Shown piece by piece: positions 54,525 to 64,000 of a stretch of 64,000 nucleotides of DNA (the stretch's first letter is position 1; every line of letters starts with the position of its first letter). The notes below the pieces were generated by a model. The model saw only the letters and a program-made list of their open reading frames with translations, was not told where the DNA came from and did not search any database. The DNA is from Aldrovandia affinis (lineage: Eukaryota > Chordata > Actinopteri > Notacanthiformes > Halosauridae): positions 124,001 to 188,000 of the forward strand of contig JAINUG010000259.1 of assembly GCA_029706075.1 (NCBI GenBank), given 5' to 3'. Both the position numbers and the translations under genes were made by a program.

Positions 54525-55650
54525 CAGATATTTTCAGTCAATCCATAATCACTGGAGAAATACCAGATGACTGGAAGCAGGGTAGTATAATTCCAATATA
54601 TAAGAAGGGGACCGTACTGACCCAGGGAACTATAGGCCTGTCAGTTTAACTTGCATCGCATGTAAAATGCTGGAATGTATTATTAGGGATAAGTTGGAAT
54701 CATTCTTGAAAAATAATAGTATTTTAAGGGAGAGCCAGCATGGATTTCTCAAAGGGAGGTCATGCCTAACAAACCTCCTGGACGTTTTCGAAGAGGCTAC
54801 AAAGTGTGTTGACCTGAACCAGGCTTATGATGTTATATATTTGGACTTTCAGGAAGCATTTGACAAGGTACCACATGAGAGGCTCATTGCTAAAATGAAA
54901 TCAGTAGGAATTGTAGGAGTAGTTTCACAGTGGGTTAAAAATTGGCTGCAAGGGCGAATACAAAGAGTAACAGTAGGTGGGGCCGAATCTGACCTCGGTG
55001 CTGTGGGCAGTGGTGTCCCGCAGGGATCGGTGCTGGGACCTCTGCTCTTCCTTATTTACATAAATGATCTGGATATGGACATTAGTAGCAAAATAGTTAA
55101 ATTTGCAGATGATACTAAACTTGGGGGTTTGGCAAACAGTTTGGAATCGACTAAAGTAATCCAAGATGATTTAAGCAAAATCCAAAAATGGGCAGATACA
55201 TGGCAGATGACGTTCAATATTGCTAAATGTAAATTTATGCATGTGGGAAATAAAAACATTAGACAGGAGTATTTTATGGGAGGAGAAAAGTTAGTAGGTG
55301 TTCAATTTGAAAAGGATTTAGGAGTTGTAGTTGATCAAAGCCTATCTGCATCAAAGCAGTGTGCTACAGCAGTGAAAAAAGCCAACAGGATGCTGGGATA
55401 CATAGCAAAAAGTATTGAGTATAAATCAAAGGAGGTTATATTAATGTTATATAAAGCCTTTGTCAGACCGCACTTAGAATACTGTGTGCAGTTCTGGGCA
55501 CCGCACTACAAGAAAGATATTGAAGCTCTTGAAAAAGTCCAAAGAAGGGCAACTAAACTGATACCTGGTATGAAAGGTAAAAGTTATGATGATAGACTTA
55601 AGGCACTCAATCTATTTAAACTTAGCAAACGCAGACTTAGGGGGATTTGA
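54525..55650 (+). pseudogene. CR1 ORF2, main RT domain
   Basis: Continuation of RT. Frame from 54667: MLECIIRDKLESFLKNNSIL, ESQHGFLKGRSCLTNLLDVF, VIYLDFQEAFDKVPHERLIA (motif A), [20 protein letters not shown] (motif B), [20 protein letters not shown] (motif C), then the thumb [20 protein letters not shown]. Motifs intact. It ends early after LSKRRLRG through a one-base loss. 54525-54666 lies in a third frame because of a second missing G. Confidence 0.93.
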
Positions 55651-56663
55651 TTGAGGTTTTTAATTCCTAAAAGGGATTAACAAAGTAAAATACCAAAGAT
55701 TTTTTAAGATAAGTGGGGTCAGCAGAACAAGAGGCCACAGGTGGAAATTAGTTAAAGGTAAATTCCGCACAGATATTAGGAAGTTTTTCTTTACACAGAG
55801 AGTTGTCAACGCCTGGAACAGCTTGCCAGGTCAGGTAGTAGAGGCAGAAACGCTCGGGCTATTCAAGGCCAGGCTAGATGTAGTACTAGATGTTCTTTAG
55901 ATTAGGACATGATGAGCAAAGATGGGCCGAACGGCCCGTTCTCATCATTATGTATTCTGATGTTCTTATGTTCTGAAAACACACTAAGCGGAGTGCTAGC
56001 ACAGGACCATGGTGGTAAATTGCGTCCCATAGCATATTATAGCCGTAAGAAATCAACGGTTGAACAAGGTTATGATCCGTGCACACAGCACATACTGGCG
56101 GTGCATTGGATGTTAACAACAACAAAGCCCATTGTGGGATTCAAACCTGTTGTTGTGCACACATAGTCCATGAGCCAGACGAGATATCGGGCTCATCTGA
56201 GTGGGCAAAACTTTACCTATTATAGGGTCAATATAAGTAAATTAATATATGATAACCTTTCCACAAGAGTAGCTTTTCATATTTATTGGACATTTTGTTA
56301 TTTTCCCCTATTATGATTGCAAGACACTATAGGGGTATAGGGTAAAAATATTAACTAATAGATATCACCATGAGACTTCCCCAGTTGATTACCTACATTA
56401 AGACAATTATGTATTGTATTACAAGTTTTCTGAAATTGTATGTTTAAATATGCAAATGAGGCATTATCTAATTAAATATGTCCTCATTTGCATAACTTTC
56501 CAGAAGAGAAATCTGAACATTGGATCAAGCCAGATTCAAAATTCTTGTTTCATTTTGTTGACATATTAGAGTCAAAGGAGTTTTTACAGAGGGAATTGAC
56601 CCTTCGCTAAACCACGCCCCCCTTAGTTACTGTTGCTAAGTCCGTCAAGCTTTCGGAGCCAGC

Positions 56664-56950
56664 ATGGCGCTCCCACTGTCGCTAACTGCACTCCCTGGAG
56701 AAATATTGTCCAATTTTTGGAAAATAGAAAAAGCGATTTCAGATAGAAGCAGACAGAAGGGTCTACAATATGCATTTGAAGGTTATATTGAAGATATCAC
56801 ACTGACTCAGCAACAAAATGACATAAAAAAAAGTAAGATAGAAGCAAAAGCCTACAGATCACAGAGTAAAAGTGAACCACCGCATCACCTGGCGATTGAG
56901 ACAGGGGACAACGACATTAAGGAGCAACACTGTTCCTGTAAAGCTGGGTA
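56664..56950 (+). CDS. SWIM-type first exon, element-borne
   Basis: Begins with ATG in a good context (gccagcatggcg) and reads MALPLSLTALPGEILSNFWK, a Lys/Glu-rich middle (KIEAKAYRSQSKSEPPHHLA), and ends EQHCSCKAG at a splice donor (ctggrgtaggt-like; the GT is at 56950-56951). C-x-C is the first half of a SWIM zinc motif (CxC...CxH), which in several transposons pairs with an exonuclease or transposase. The second half is not found downstream, so the next exon has been lost. Not obviously a host gene; it lies within the TIRs. Confidence 0.55.
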
Positions 56951-57052
56951 GGTCTCTATTCACTATTACAATCATTAAAAAGCAAAGGCAGTAGGCCTAT
57001 ATAACGTTACATTCAGTAGTAAGTTAGCTAGCATTAGCTAACTAACGTAACA

Positions 57053-57245
57053 TTAGTAGCCTATAGTGTGCTGTAACGACATTACTCTGGTTAGCTCCAC
57101 AGGTTTCTGCGCCCATCTCATCGGACTTATCCATACCCTGGACCTCTGTAAAGCAAAGAATTTCAGCAGTGTGTCAGCCCAGTCCTCCACAAGATTTGGG
57201 TACTCGGGACTGGGCTTCCCATTGACAAAGTGCTGAAATAGTAAT
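57053..57245 (-). other. Possible minus-strand exon in TIR element
   Basis: On the minus strand, tattactatttcag looks like a splice acceptor at 57223-57236, followed by an open frame HFVNGKPSPEYPNLVEDWAD then TLLKFFALQRS. The wording has no family I can name. A minus-strand frame (57436-57053) extends beyond it, but without motifs. Weak. Confidence 0.25.
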
Positions 57246-57486
57246 GAAAAAATAGTATTACATTTTGACATCAAGGTAACGTTACCTACTTGGTTTTCTA
57301 GAGCTTGACTGTAACATCTTAACGTTAGCAAGCTGGCTGGATCACGAATAACAAAGCTAACATTTAGTCTAACTTTACCAACGTTGCAACCCGGAGCTGT
57401 ATATCCAGACCGTAGCCACGTTAGCTTAGCTGGCAAACACTTTTTTGGCTAATCTAGCAATGGAGAAAGTTTCTCAGCAGTTCAGC

Positions 57487-58160
57487 TAACAAGGCCAACC
57501 TCATAAGGTTCCTGGTGGCCGAGTGGAAAACACCCAAGCTGAGGGACAGGCTGAACGACAAGCAGCTCTACGTCGCCAGTGAGGAAAGCTGCTTGCACAT
57601 CACCAAGGATCAGTGGGCTGAGGTTGCAAGCCTACAGTCGAACCAAGAAGAGGCTGACACTAGAATGATTTTGAATGCAGCTCATGCCGCAGAGGAAGGC
57701 TACAGCGCTGTTGTAGTAACAGCTGATGACACCGATGTGTTGTTGCTCTGCCTGGCGTTCTCTGCCAATATCTCCTGTCCCTTGTTCCAGAACTGCGGAA
57801 CTAAGAACCGGGTAAGGTATCTTGACATCACCAAGCTATGCCAGGCCCTGGGAGACTGTGTCTGTAATGCTGTGATTGGCATGTACGCATACACTGGATG
57901 TGACACGTTGAGTGCCTTCGCAGGTCGTGGGAAGCTCAGAGCCTTGAAGGTCATCATGAGATCAGAGCATTTCCAAGAAGTGTTTCGCAAGCTGGGACAG
58001 TCCGGGGAACTATCCATGGACCTATTCAAGAAGCTGCAGGCATTCACATGCAAACTGTACACAGCGTCCCCGACAACAGAGGACATAAACACAGCCCGCC
58101 ACCAGCTTTTCTGCGCACAGTGTGGGGAGCTCGAGTCTAGCCAGCTGCCACCATGCGAGT
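57487..58160 (+). CDS. XPG/FEN-like (PIN-fold) nuclease, element-borne
   Basis: Follows a candidate acceptor (ttctcagcagttcag, ending 57486); first ATG at 57515. Landmarks, numbered from that ATG: LQSNQEEADTRMILNAAHAA (40-59, acidic E-x-x-D), VVVTADDTDVLLLCLAF (66-82), IGMYAYTGCDTLSAFAGRGK (121-140). E-AD, DTD and GCD in this spacing follow FEN1/XPG nucleases (EADAQ, SED-SDL, GCDY then a Gly-rich turn). I recall similar proteins as recurrent in fish and coral genomes. Related proteins continue with a CRDC-type region and a Trp-rich end; here the SINE at 58161 cuts it off. Confidence 0.6.
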
Positions 58161-58517
58161 CTTCATGGTGGTGCAGTGGATAGCACTGTCGCCTCACAGC
58201 AAGAAGGTCTCGGGTTCGAATCCAGGCCGGGGGCCTTTCTGTGTGGAGTTTGCATGTTCTCCCGTGTCCGCGTGGGTTTCCTCCGGGTACTCGGTTTCCT
58301 CCCACAGTCCAAAGACATGCACGTTAGCCTAATTGGAGAGTCTAAATTGCCCGTAGGTATGAGTGTGTGAGTGAATGGTGTGTGTGCCCTGCGATGGATT
58401 GGCGACCTGTCCAGGGTTTATTCCTGCCTCTCGCCCCTATGCATGCTGGGATAGGCTCCAGCCCCCCCGCGACCCTGACCAGGAATAAGCGGTTTAGACA
58501 ATGAGATGAGATGAGAT
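58161..58517 (+). mobile_element. Full-length tRNA-SINE with (gatga)n tail
   Basis: Head with A box (tggtgcagtggatagcactg) and B box (gggttcgaatcc), a 150-bp body (gcatgttctcccgtgtccgc, acagtccaaagacatgcacg), then the conserved end ggcgacctgtccagggttta, ctgggataggctccagcc, ggaataagcggtttagacaa and (gatga)n. Same family as 9427-9583. It cuts the nuclease gene. A clear target duplication was not found. Confidence 0.93.
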
Positions 58518-58679
58518 ACTGTATCTTTGTTATTCCTTTAAGTTCCTGGTGTGGTCTCTATCAATACACACCACCACCTCAGTCTGTCTGACTGGTACTA
58601 TAGTATCCACCAATTCACACCTCAGTCTGTCTGACTGTAAGAGTTATCTCCAATTTTTACCTGCATCATAGACATAGCC

Positions 58680-58858
58680 TTAACCCTTTGAGGCATACGG
58701 TCACAAATGTGTGATCATTCTAAAATGCAATCTAGAATTCTAATTAATTCTAATTGATGACATCATAAAGGTTTATCAATGCAAAATGGACTATTCCAGA
58801 ATAGAACACTATGAATTGGAACTAGAACTCTCAAAAAACGTACTCCTCAAAGGGTTAA
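58680..58858. mobile_element. Small piggyBac-like MITE
   Basis: TTAA at 58680-58683 and 58855-58858, ends ccctttgaggcatacgg and, inverted, ccctttgaggagtacg. 179 bp, no coding. The termini differ from those of copies A-D, so it is another family. Confidence 0.85.
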
Positions 58859-60960
58859 TGACGTTCCTGACTTTATCTTTAGAGCTACAACCATATATTA
58901 CCACTCAAATTAAAGCTTAGAATGTTGGGCAGTTTTCTATAGCCATTAGAAGCATGTTGTTTTTCAGCACATACTTACAAATTGGGGATATTTACTAGAC
59001 GTTTTGTTTTTGTTGAGCTTTTTTGCAAAATCTTGCAATAAAAGGCCATTTAAGCTTATATGGAAGTTTTGAATCATTAAAATAACCATTCCAATCAATT
59101 CCCCATCCTTGAATTATGCAGAAATAGGTTCATAGGTCTCTGTACAATATAAGGTTCAAAAGTTGTTGATATATTTGCCGCGACAATTTGCGTGTGACAA
59201 TATAGGGGTCCACATATTCAACGCATGATAACTACCACTAAGCTACCAGTCCGCAATGGTTATCATGCCAAACTGTGAACTAGAGATGTATAGTAAGTCA
59301 AAAAACACAACTAGAATTTGCCCACCCAGATCTGGGTGGATTTTCGGGTCTTGGCTCATGGACTAACAAGGCACACACAAAGTCTTCGAAATGGGCGGAG
59401 GCCATCCCCACTCGTAACAACACTGCACATACAGTCACTCAGGGGTTAGCAAATCAAATCATCCCGTTGTGGGGAGCACCACATAAGATTGAGTCTGACC
59501 AGGGAACTCATTTTACAGGTCAGGTCATGAAAAATGTGTGCAAAATGCTAAACATTTACCAAAGACTTAATGTGCCCTACAGACTTCAAAGCTCCGGAAT
59601 GGTCGAACGCGTCAACCGCACAATTAAAGAGCACATAGCTAAACAGATGATGCAGCACAAAACCCAATGGACTGACTGTGTTGCGAGCGACTCCCTCCAA
59701 AGCCACGGGCATCAGCCCTTACGAGCTTATGACAGGGAGGATCATGAAGTTACCCATTGACCCAGAGGTCACACCAGCCGACATGGGGCCACTCAAACAT
59801 GCAACACAGCAGACAGTTCTGACCCAGCTTCAGGAGCGACTTAAAGTCCTCTGCACACACGCAGCCCTGAAGCAGTAACAGTCAGATAAAGCAAACGATG
59901 CTCTCCACAATCCAGCGACAGAAACTACGTTTACAGAAGGAGACTTAGTCATGGTCAAGGTGTTTGTGAGGGAGAATGCATTTGCTCCACGGTGGCAAGG
60001 TCCATACGAGGTGAAAGCTGTGTGCAACAGCTGTTTAGCTGTCAAAACAAGACGCAAACTGAGATGGTACCACATAGCACAGTGCAAACGGTTTCATTGT
60101 CCCATTATTTAATATCACCTGGTGCTCTGTGCTGTTTCTGTTGCAGGCTGACCGCTGCCATTCCCTGGATCCCTGACGCCAGGAAGGTGTCTGGGAAAAC
60201 CTGCATTGAACTGGGACAGCGAGTGAACCTAGTTCACAACCTTTCATGCGGAAGATGGGTGTGGAAATACTTTAAGGAGCCATCCACAATAAATACCCTT
60301 ACCTTAACATCCAAGCAGTCAGTGTAGCACCAGATTCAAATTGTACCACACAAATCTGCTGCAGGTCAGGTTCCACTCATCTTCCTATTCTGGCTTACAC
60401 AGACTATGTACCATATGAAAAGTATGGTTACAGCAGCAACACTATGTGGTTTCAATTAATGAGTGGGCCCTACAAAGGGGTGGGCACACTTATCATAATG
60501 CCACTCAACACACTAACCCAATAATGGCCTAGATCCAAAAAAGTGTTATAACACAAAGGATCTGGCCCCAGCACTCTACTGATGCACTTATAAGGCTCCA
60601 CACAACATCACACATGTGGAACACACCTCATTGCTCTTTAACATCTCTTCTACTCCCACAGCTGAGTACAAGCCCAAACCTTTCGTTTTGGACCAAACGA
60701 AAGGAGGGTATGTACTGTGTTGGGGTGTGTGCTCCCAGTCATGGACACCAAAAGATTGTTTTAATCTTACAACATGTGGGTATCACAAGCCAACACAGTG
60801 TCCATCAACACACCCCATTCCCAAGAGTGGTCTCGCTAAAGGTAATTTTAATAAGACCCTCTTACATGATGTTCATTTGATAATGACACACGTCACATAC
60901 AACATCTCGAACACTCTCAGCATACTTCACCCACTGCAACATATATGTTGAAATGTACAA

Positions 60961-61189
60961 ATGGTTACAGTCACGCATTGATGATTAGAGCCACACTGCA
61001 CGAGCTGAGAGTCTATAGTCTCTCATTTGCATATACGATTCTAAAAGTAACGGTTAACAGAGAGAAAAGCTAACATACATTGGAGTCAGATAGAGTATTT
61101 GGAGTTAATTAACCTCCATTTAATCCCGTTCCGGTATCATAAAGGTAAGGCTACACGCTATCCTTCACTACTCGGACACTTCCGCCATT
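60961..61189. other. Unassigned after Env fossil
   Basis: About 230 bp following the Env-like frame. No LTR terminus recognised. Confidence 0.4.
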
Positions 61190-62160
61190 TGGTGTGTTTG
61201 AGTGGAATCTTACAGGATTCTACAAAGGTCATATTGATGAACTAGGCCCCGCCTCCAGTGAAACCGGTATTCCACCCACTTCAAAACACCAAATAAAAGA
61301 TTGGGATCAACATCCAAATAAAAAAACTTTACCGCAGAGCGTGTCACCAATTGGATGACATCTGATTGCTTGACAATCTCCTTAGCACGATGCCAGACAT
61401 CCACCACAAATGCCAGAAAATCGAATTCCTTAACTAACAAGGAGTCAGTGGGGACCACCAGAGGGCCCGTCGGCACCACCCGCCTGGGAACAGCAGTCGG
61501 GGGCCTCACCCCTCCCACCGCAGACACACTCACCTTTCTAATCGCCTCAGCATAAGATACCTTGCCCACCACAACCAGTCACTGCACCTCCTGGGCCTTA
61601 ACATGTTTCTCACAAGTCCAAAAACCCGCATTGTTAGCCCCCCCACAATTGCAAAACTTAGCAACAGTAGCTTTACATGCCCCAAACTCATGGTCTCCAC
61701 CACATTTCCCACACCTCTGCACACCCCTTCAGATAGCCACAACGTTTCCAAAGTGCTGACAATTAAAACATCGTTAAGGAGGGCGAACATACCCACGCAC
61801 CCGATAACTAATACATCCCAGAAAAACCCGGGACGGTAGCGAAACTTAGCAGCACCGTTAGTGAACCGCCTCCGACACACTAGCACCACCGATTTTCTTC
61901 CCGAAGTCATCCACAGTTACACCAATCGGCACCCCATGAATGACTCCCTTCACAGCAGCATTCCCTCCAGGTACATACTGTAACATTAAACAGGCTAATC
62001 CCCAAGCCCCATCAATTTCAAAACTTTCTCTCACTGAGCAACCGTCCGACAAGTTATTGATAGCACAAATATTTGAGAAGGGCAATATCCCTCAGGAACA
62101 TTTGTTTGCCGCTGGTTTGTAAAATCAGCCGAACCCTTACCTCCATCCATGGGGCACATT
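61190..62160 (-). pseudogene. LINE ORF1 with three zinc knuckles
   Basis: Minus-strand Gag-like ORF1 of an I/Jockey-group LINE, an RNA-binding protein. In one frame: GAWGLACLMLQYVPGGNAAV then KGVIHGVPIGVTVDDFGKKI (RRM-like part). In another: RCFNCQHFGNVVAI then RCGKCGGDHEFGACKATVAK and FCNCGGANNAG, three CCHC-type knuckles, one degraded. It ends with VSYAEAIRKVSVSAVGGVRP (61572 leftward). At least three frame changes. No RT follows within the window. It may come from the same or a different LINE family than 10130-13281. Confidence 0.7.
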
Positions 62161-63234
62161 GGAATCCTCAAAAGGACTCAACGGGAAGGGTAAATTAATT
62201 CTGTTTACGTTTCAGCAGGAGACAGTTTAATTAAAAAGAGGACAAATAAACTGAGGATTCAATCAAATTTAGCCATGATCTAAAAAAGCATTTCAAACCG
62301 TGCTAGATTTATAGTTGACGCATTGACACGTCCACTGACCGCACGCTTTTTGTTTTTAAATTGCACAAAGAAGATGGCTTATATTTGAATGAAGAAGAGT
62401 TGATTTGCATGTACCTACTATGGAGAAATCAGTGTCAAGAGAAAGGCAATGCTATGTTCGACCATTAAATGAAACAGGAGACGAGGGAGAATGTGCGATT
62501 CCTTAATTTAAAAAAATGAATTAGAAAAACAGTTTGTACTTAATGAAAATACCCTCATCAGCGTCACTGTCCAAATACATTCGGTGTACGCTGTAGTTTA
62601 GAAGAAAAAAATATATTTTAAAAGACTTTCAGTATGAACAGATAACATTTTATGAAAAGAATTCATATAAAACTATTCATATAGCTTACAATAACTAGAA
62701 AAAATACAACTTTCTGGTATAACAATAAAAGTAAATCCAAGTCATCTGTATTTTTGTCCCAATCTCACACGGAATCACTCCTTTACATATATTGTGGGAC
62801 TTTTAAAACCACTGCCAGCATTCCCACTCCTGCCCTTAACCTTCTTTTTGGATCTGGATCTTGAATCTGTCCCGCATATTCTTCGAAACTTTTTCTGGTT
62901 GGTTTAGGGAAGAATGCAAGATTTCACATGAGCAAATGTTTATTGTCTTGTCTCACAAAATATATGAACACAGTGCTAGTTGGAAAATACGAACAGGGAT
63001 ATAGGGCAAAGTGCAGATTTCCACGGTACACCACGATACACTACCAGAAACCTTAATTTAATACGTACTATTCTACTATTCACTTTGTCTCTATTGAGCA
63101 TTTCCACTATTTCCTTTCACAAATTAATTGCCATCTGGTTGTCAAATAAATGCCTGTATAAAATATAAATTGGCCTGTGCAGACATGTAACTGCAGAGTA
63201 GCCACCATGCTGTTTCCTGTTGGGTATTGCAGAA
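62161..63234. other. Unassigned 1-kb stretch
   Basis: AT-rich. No motif in any frame (longest, 62 codons at 62980-63168). Nothing recognised. Confidence 0.5.
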
Positions 63235-63537
63235 CATTTTACATTTACATTTTAAGCATTTAGCAGACGCTCTTATCCAGAGCGACTTACAAGATGTGCA
63301 TTAATACATGGTAGGAACAATCATAGTTAGCGCACAAGATCAGTGCAGTAATACAGCAATAGACATCATTGCAGGCATCTGGGTACCATACCTGTAACAC
63401 CGGGAAGGAAAAGGTTAGTGTAATTATTATTATTTATTTTTTTATTTATTTTTTGGGAGTATAGTGTTGAACAAGTAAACAGTGGTGAAGACAATTTAGC
63501 TAGATGGACAGAGTTCAGTGGTAGTGGAGTCAGAAGA
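63235..63537 (-). mobile_element. L2 LINE 3' end fragment
   Basis: Ends (minus strand) with ttttaagcatttagcagacg and ttatccagagcgacttacaa; 3' UTR tacctgtaacaccgggaagg, an A/T-rich run at 63420-63455, and ggtagtggagtcagaag at the left edge of L2 coding homology. Same layout as 16728-17000. Confidence 0.92.
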
Positions 63538-64000
63538 CAACAGCCTTTTAGCACATCATCCCCCTAGCACACAAGCATATTAAAACACATACTTCACTGT
63601 CTATTTTCAGAGATGTCCATATAAAAATTTCACTTGCCCCGCTGTCCCCCACCCACCTCTCTACATTACCCCTGTTGATGCAATGCAATACTGCCAGTAG
63701 AGCTATTCAAACAGCTATTTACCAGCTGATGAATTGTAATCCTACAGATGTAAGCACTTTGCTCCACTGCAATATAGCCCTGTCACACGCCACGTAACAA
63801 ACCCTGGATGGGAACAGAGCAGTCTGGAGACGGAGTGGAATTTGTCGATCTACGGACCGGATTTTTAAATAGAGAGACAGTGGGAGAGCAGGTTAACATA
63901 TAACAAACACAAACACAAAATCTTCACCTTACTCGCCGCGAAGCTTTCGGGTAAAAACAACGAACTAAAATAACCAGCTAAAATAATCAAAACTTACGGG
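63538..64000. other. Unassigned to window end
   Basis: 63785-64000 is purine-rich and LTR-like in style (tgtcacacgccacgtaacaa at 63781) but is cut off by the window edge, so it cannot be judged. No coding signal. Confidence 0.35.

Larger units (their letters stand above)
52130..55975 (+). mobile_element. CR1-clade LINE, copy 2, nearly complete
   Basis: The best CR1 here, inserted in the ERV RT region. ORF1 with an SGNH esterase (52180-52941), a short spacer, ORF2 with endonuclease (53196-53870) and RT (to 55650), then a 3' UTR ending in the ttcttatg repeat (about 55975). All catalytic motifs are readable. Against copies 1 and 3, three single-base losses are visible in ORF2: in G runs near 54500 and 54610 and after the aggggg at about 55640. 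So it is nearly, but not quite, intact. The left border is set by the end of ERV homology; no TSD seen. Confidence 0.93.
56164..59365 (+). mobile_element. TIR DNA transposon with SWIM and XPG/FEN-like genes
   Basis: 3.2-kb element inside the ERV. Left end tagtccatgagccagacgag; right end, inverted, tagtccatgagccaagaccc; both continue to a gggtgggcaaa / gagtgggcaaa block at 43-58 bp, imperfect between. A 3-bp repeat aca flanks it (56161-56163, 59366-59368). Carries a SWIM-type exon (56664-56950), an XPG/FEN-like nuclease frame (57487-58160), and two later inserts, a SINE (58161-58517) and a piggyBac MITE (58680-58858). The 3-bp TSD and XPG-like nuclease recall the Academ superfamily, but the core transposase is not seen, so this is a hypothesis. 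Confidence 0.65.
46450..60960 (+). mobile_element. Retrovirus-like element fossil (ERV), heavily interrupted
   Basis: Plus-strand remnants in order: LTR-like start (about 46453, tgtcacggttg), long repeat-rich leader (46690-50240), Gag with a CCHC zinc knuckle (CKFCNRVGHVTDDC, about 50700-50745), aspartic protease (CDVLIDTGASCS, from about 51035), RT (from 51760, TIDYQRLNRVLPKATAIVAN), an RT/RNase H junction part (55976-56163), integrase (59366-60115, HKIESDQGTHFTGQV) and an Env-like frame (60616-60951). Insertions: piggyBac-like C, a SINE, CR1 copy 2 and a TIR transposon. No 3' LTR recognised. Old and broken many times; retrovirus class unresolved. Confidence 0.85.

Noticed and set aside
56664-56950. 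SWIM exon as a host gene
   Set aside because: It lies between the TIRs of a transposon inside an ERV, and its partner exon is missing. An element gene is more likely.

Overview
The window looks like ray-finned fish (teleost-type) nuclear DNA. No host gene, rRNA, tRNA gene or CRISPR array could be supported. It is a transposon graveyard. The evidence for a fish is the mix of families: CR1 and L2 LINEs with the fish L2 tail (aagcatttag read on the minus strand), a Rex1/L2-type tail (gcgctatacaaa), tRNA-headed SINEs, Tc1-like, PIF/Harbinger, hAT and TTAA-flanked piggyBac-like DNA transposons, Ty3/gypsy pieces with a SCAN-like Gag, and an old retrovirus-like element. The genus cannot be told from the sequence.

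Layout. 1-2565: CR1 copy (minus). 2883-7856: a four-level nest, Tc1-like > Harbinger > second Tc1 > hAT fragment, plus a 527-bp insert flanked by a 32-bp direct repeat. 9396-13763: a Harbinger-type fragment holding a SINE tail, followed by a non-autonomous hAT (8-bp TSD) split by a 3.15-kb I/Jockey-group LINE (12-bp TSD). 14440-15797: piggyBac-like copy A. 16728-20863: almost complete L2 (minus) with a duplicated 5' end. 23025-23985: solo LTR. 25046-26627: piggyBac-like copy B. 26755-28800: Env-tail and Ty3/gypsy fossils. 28843-30065: inverted, shorter Harbinger copy. 30731-31056: SINE with a tail nested in itself. 32981-34632: deleted L2 and a Tc1. 35700-43345: a CR1 torn open by a Harbinger-type element and a Rex1/L2-like LINE. 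45437-46150: SCAN-type Gag fossil. 46450-60960: retrovirus-like fossil split by a piggyBac-like element, a SINE, a nearly complete CR1, and a TIR transposon with SWIM and XPG/FEN-like genes. 61190-62160: LINE ORF1 with zinc knuckles. 63235-63537: L2 tail.

How the parts relate. Autonomous LINEs (CR1, L2, Rex1-like, I/Jockey-group) supply reverse transcriptase. The SINEs carry tails that match some of these LINEs. One SINE (51110-51450) shares its tRNA head with the SINE at 58161-58517 but ends in a tail like that of the LINE at 10130-13281. The most interesting signals are that chimeric SINE, the 3.2-kb TIR element at 56164-59365 (possibly Academ-related), and the piggyBac-like elements whose 18-bp terminal palindrome differs between copies yet stays perfect.
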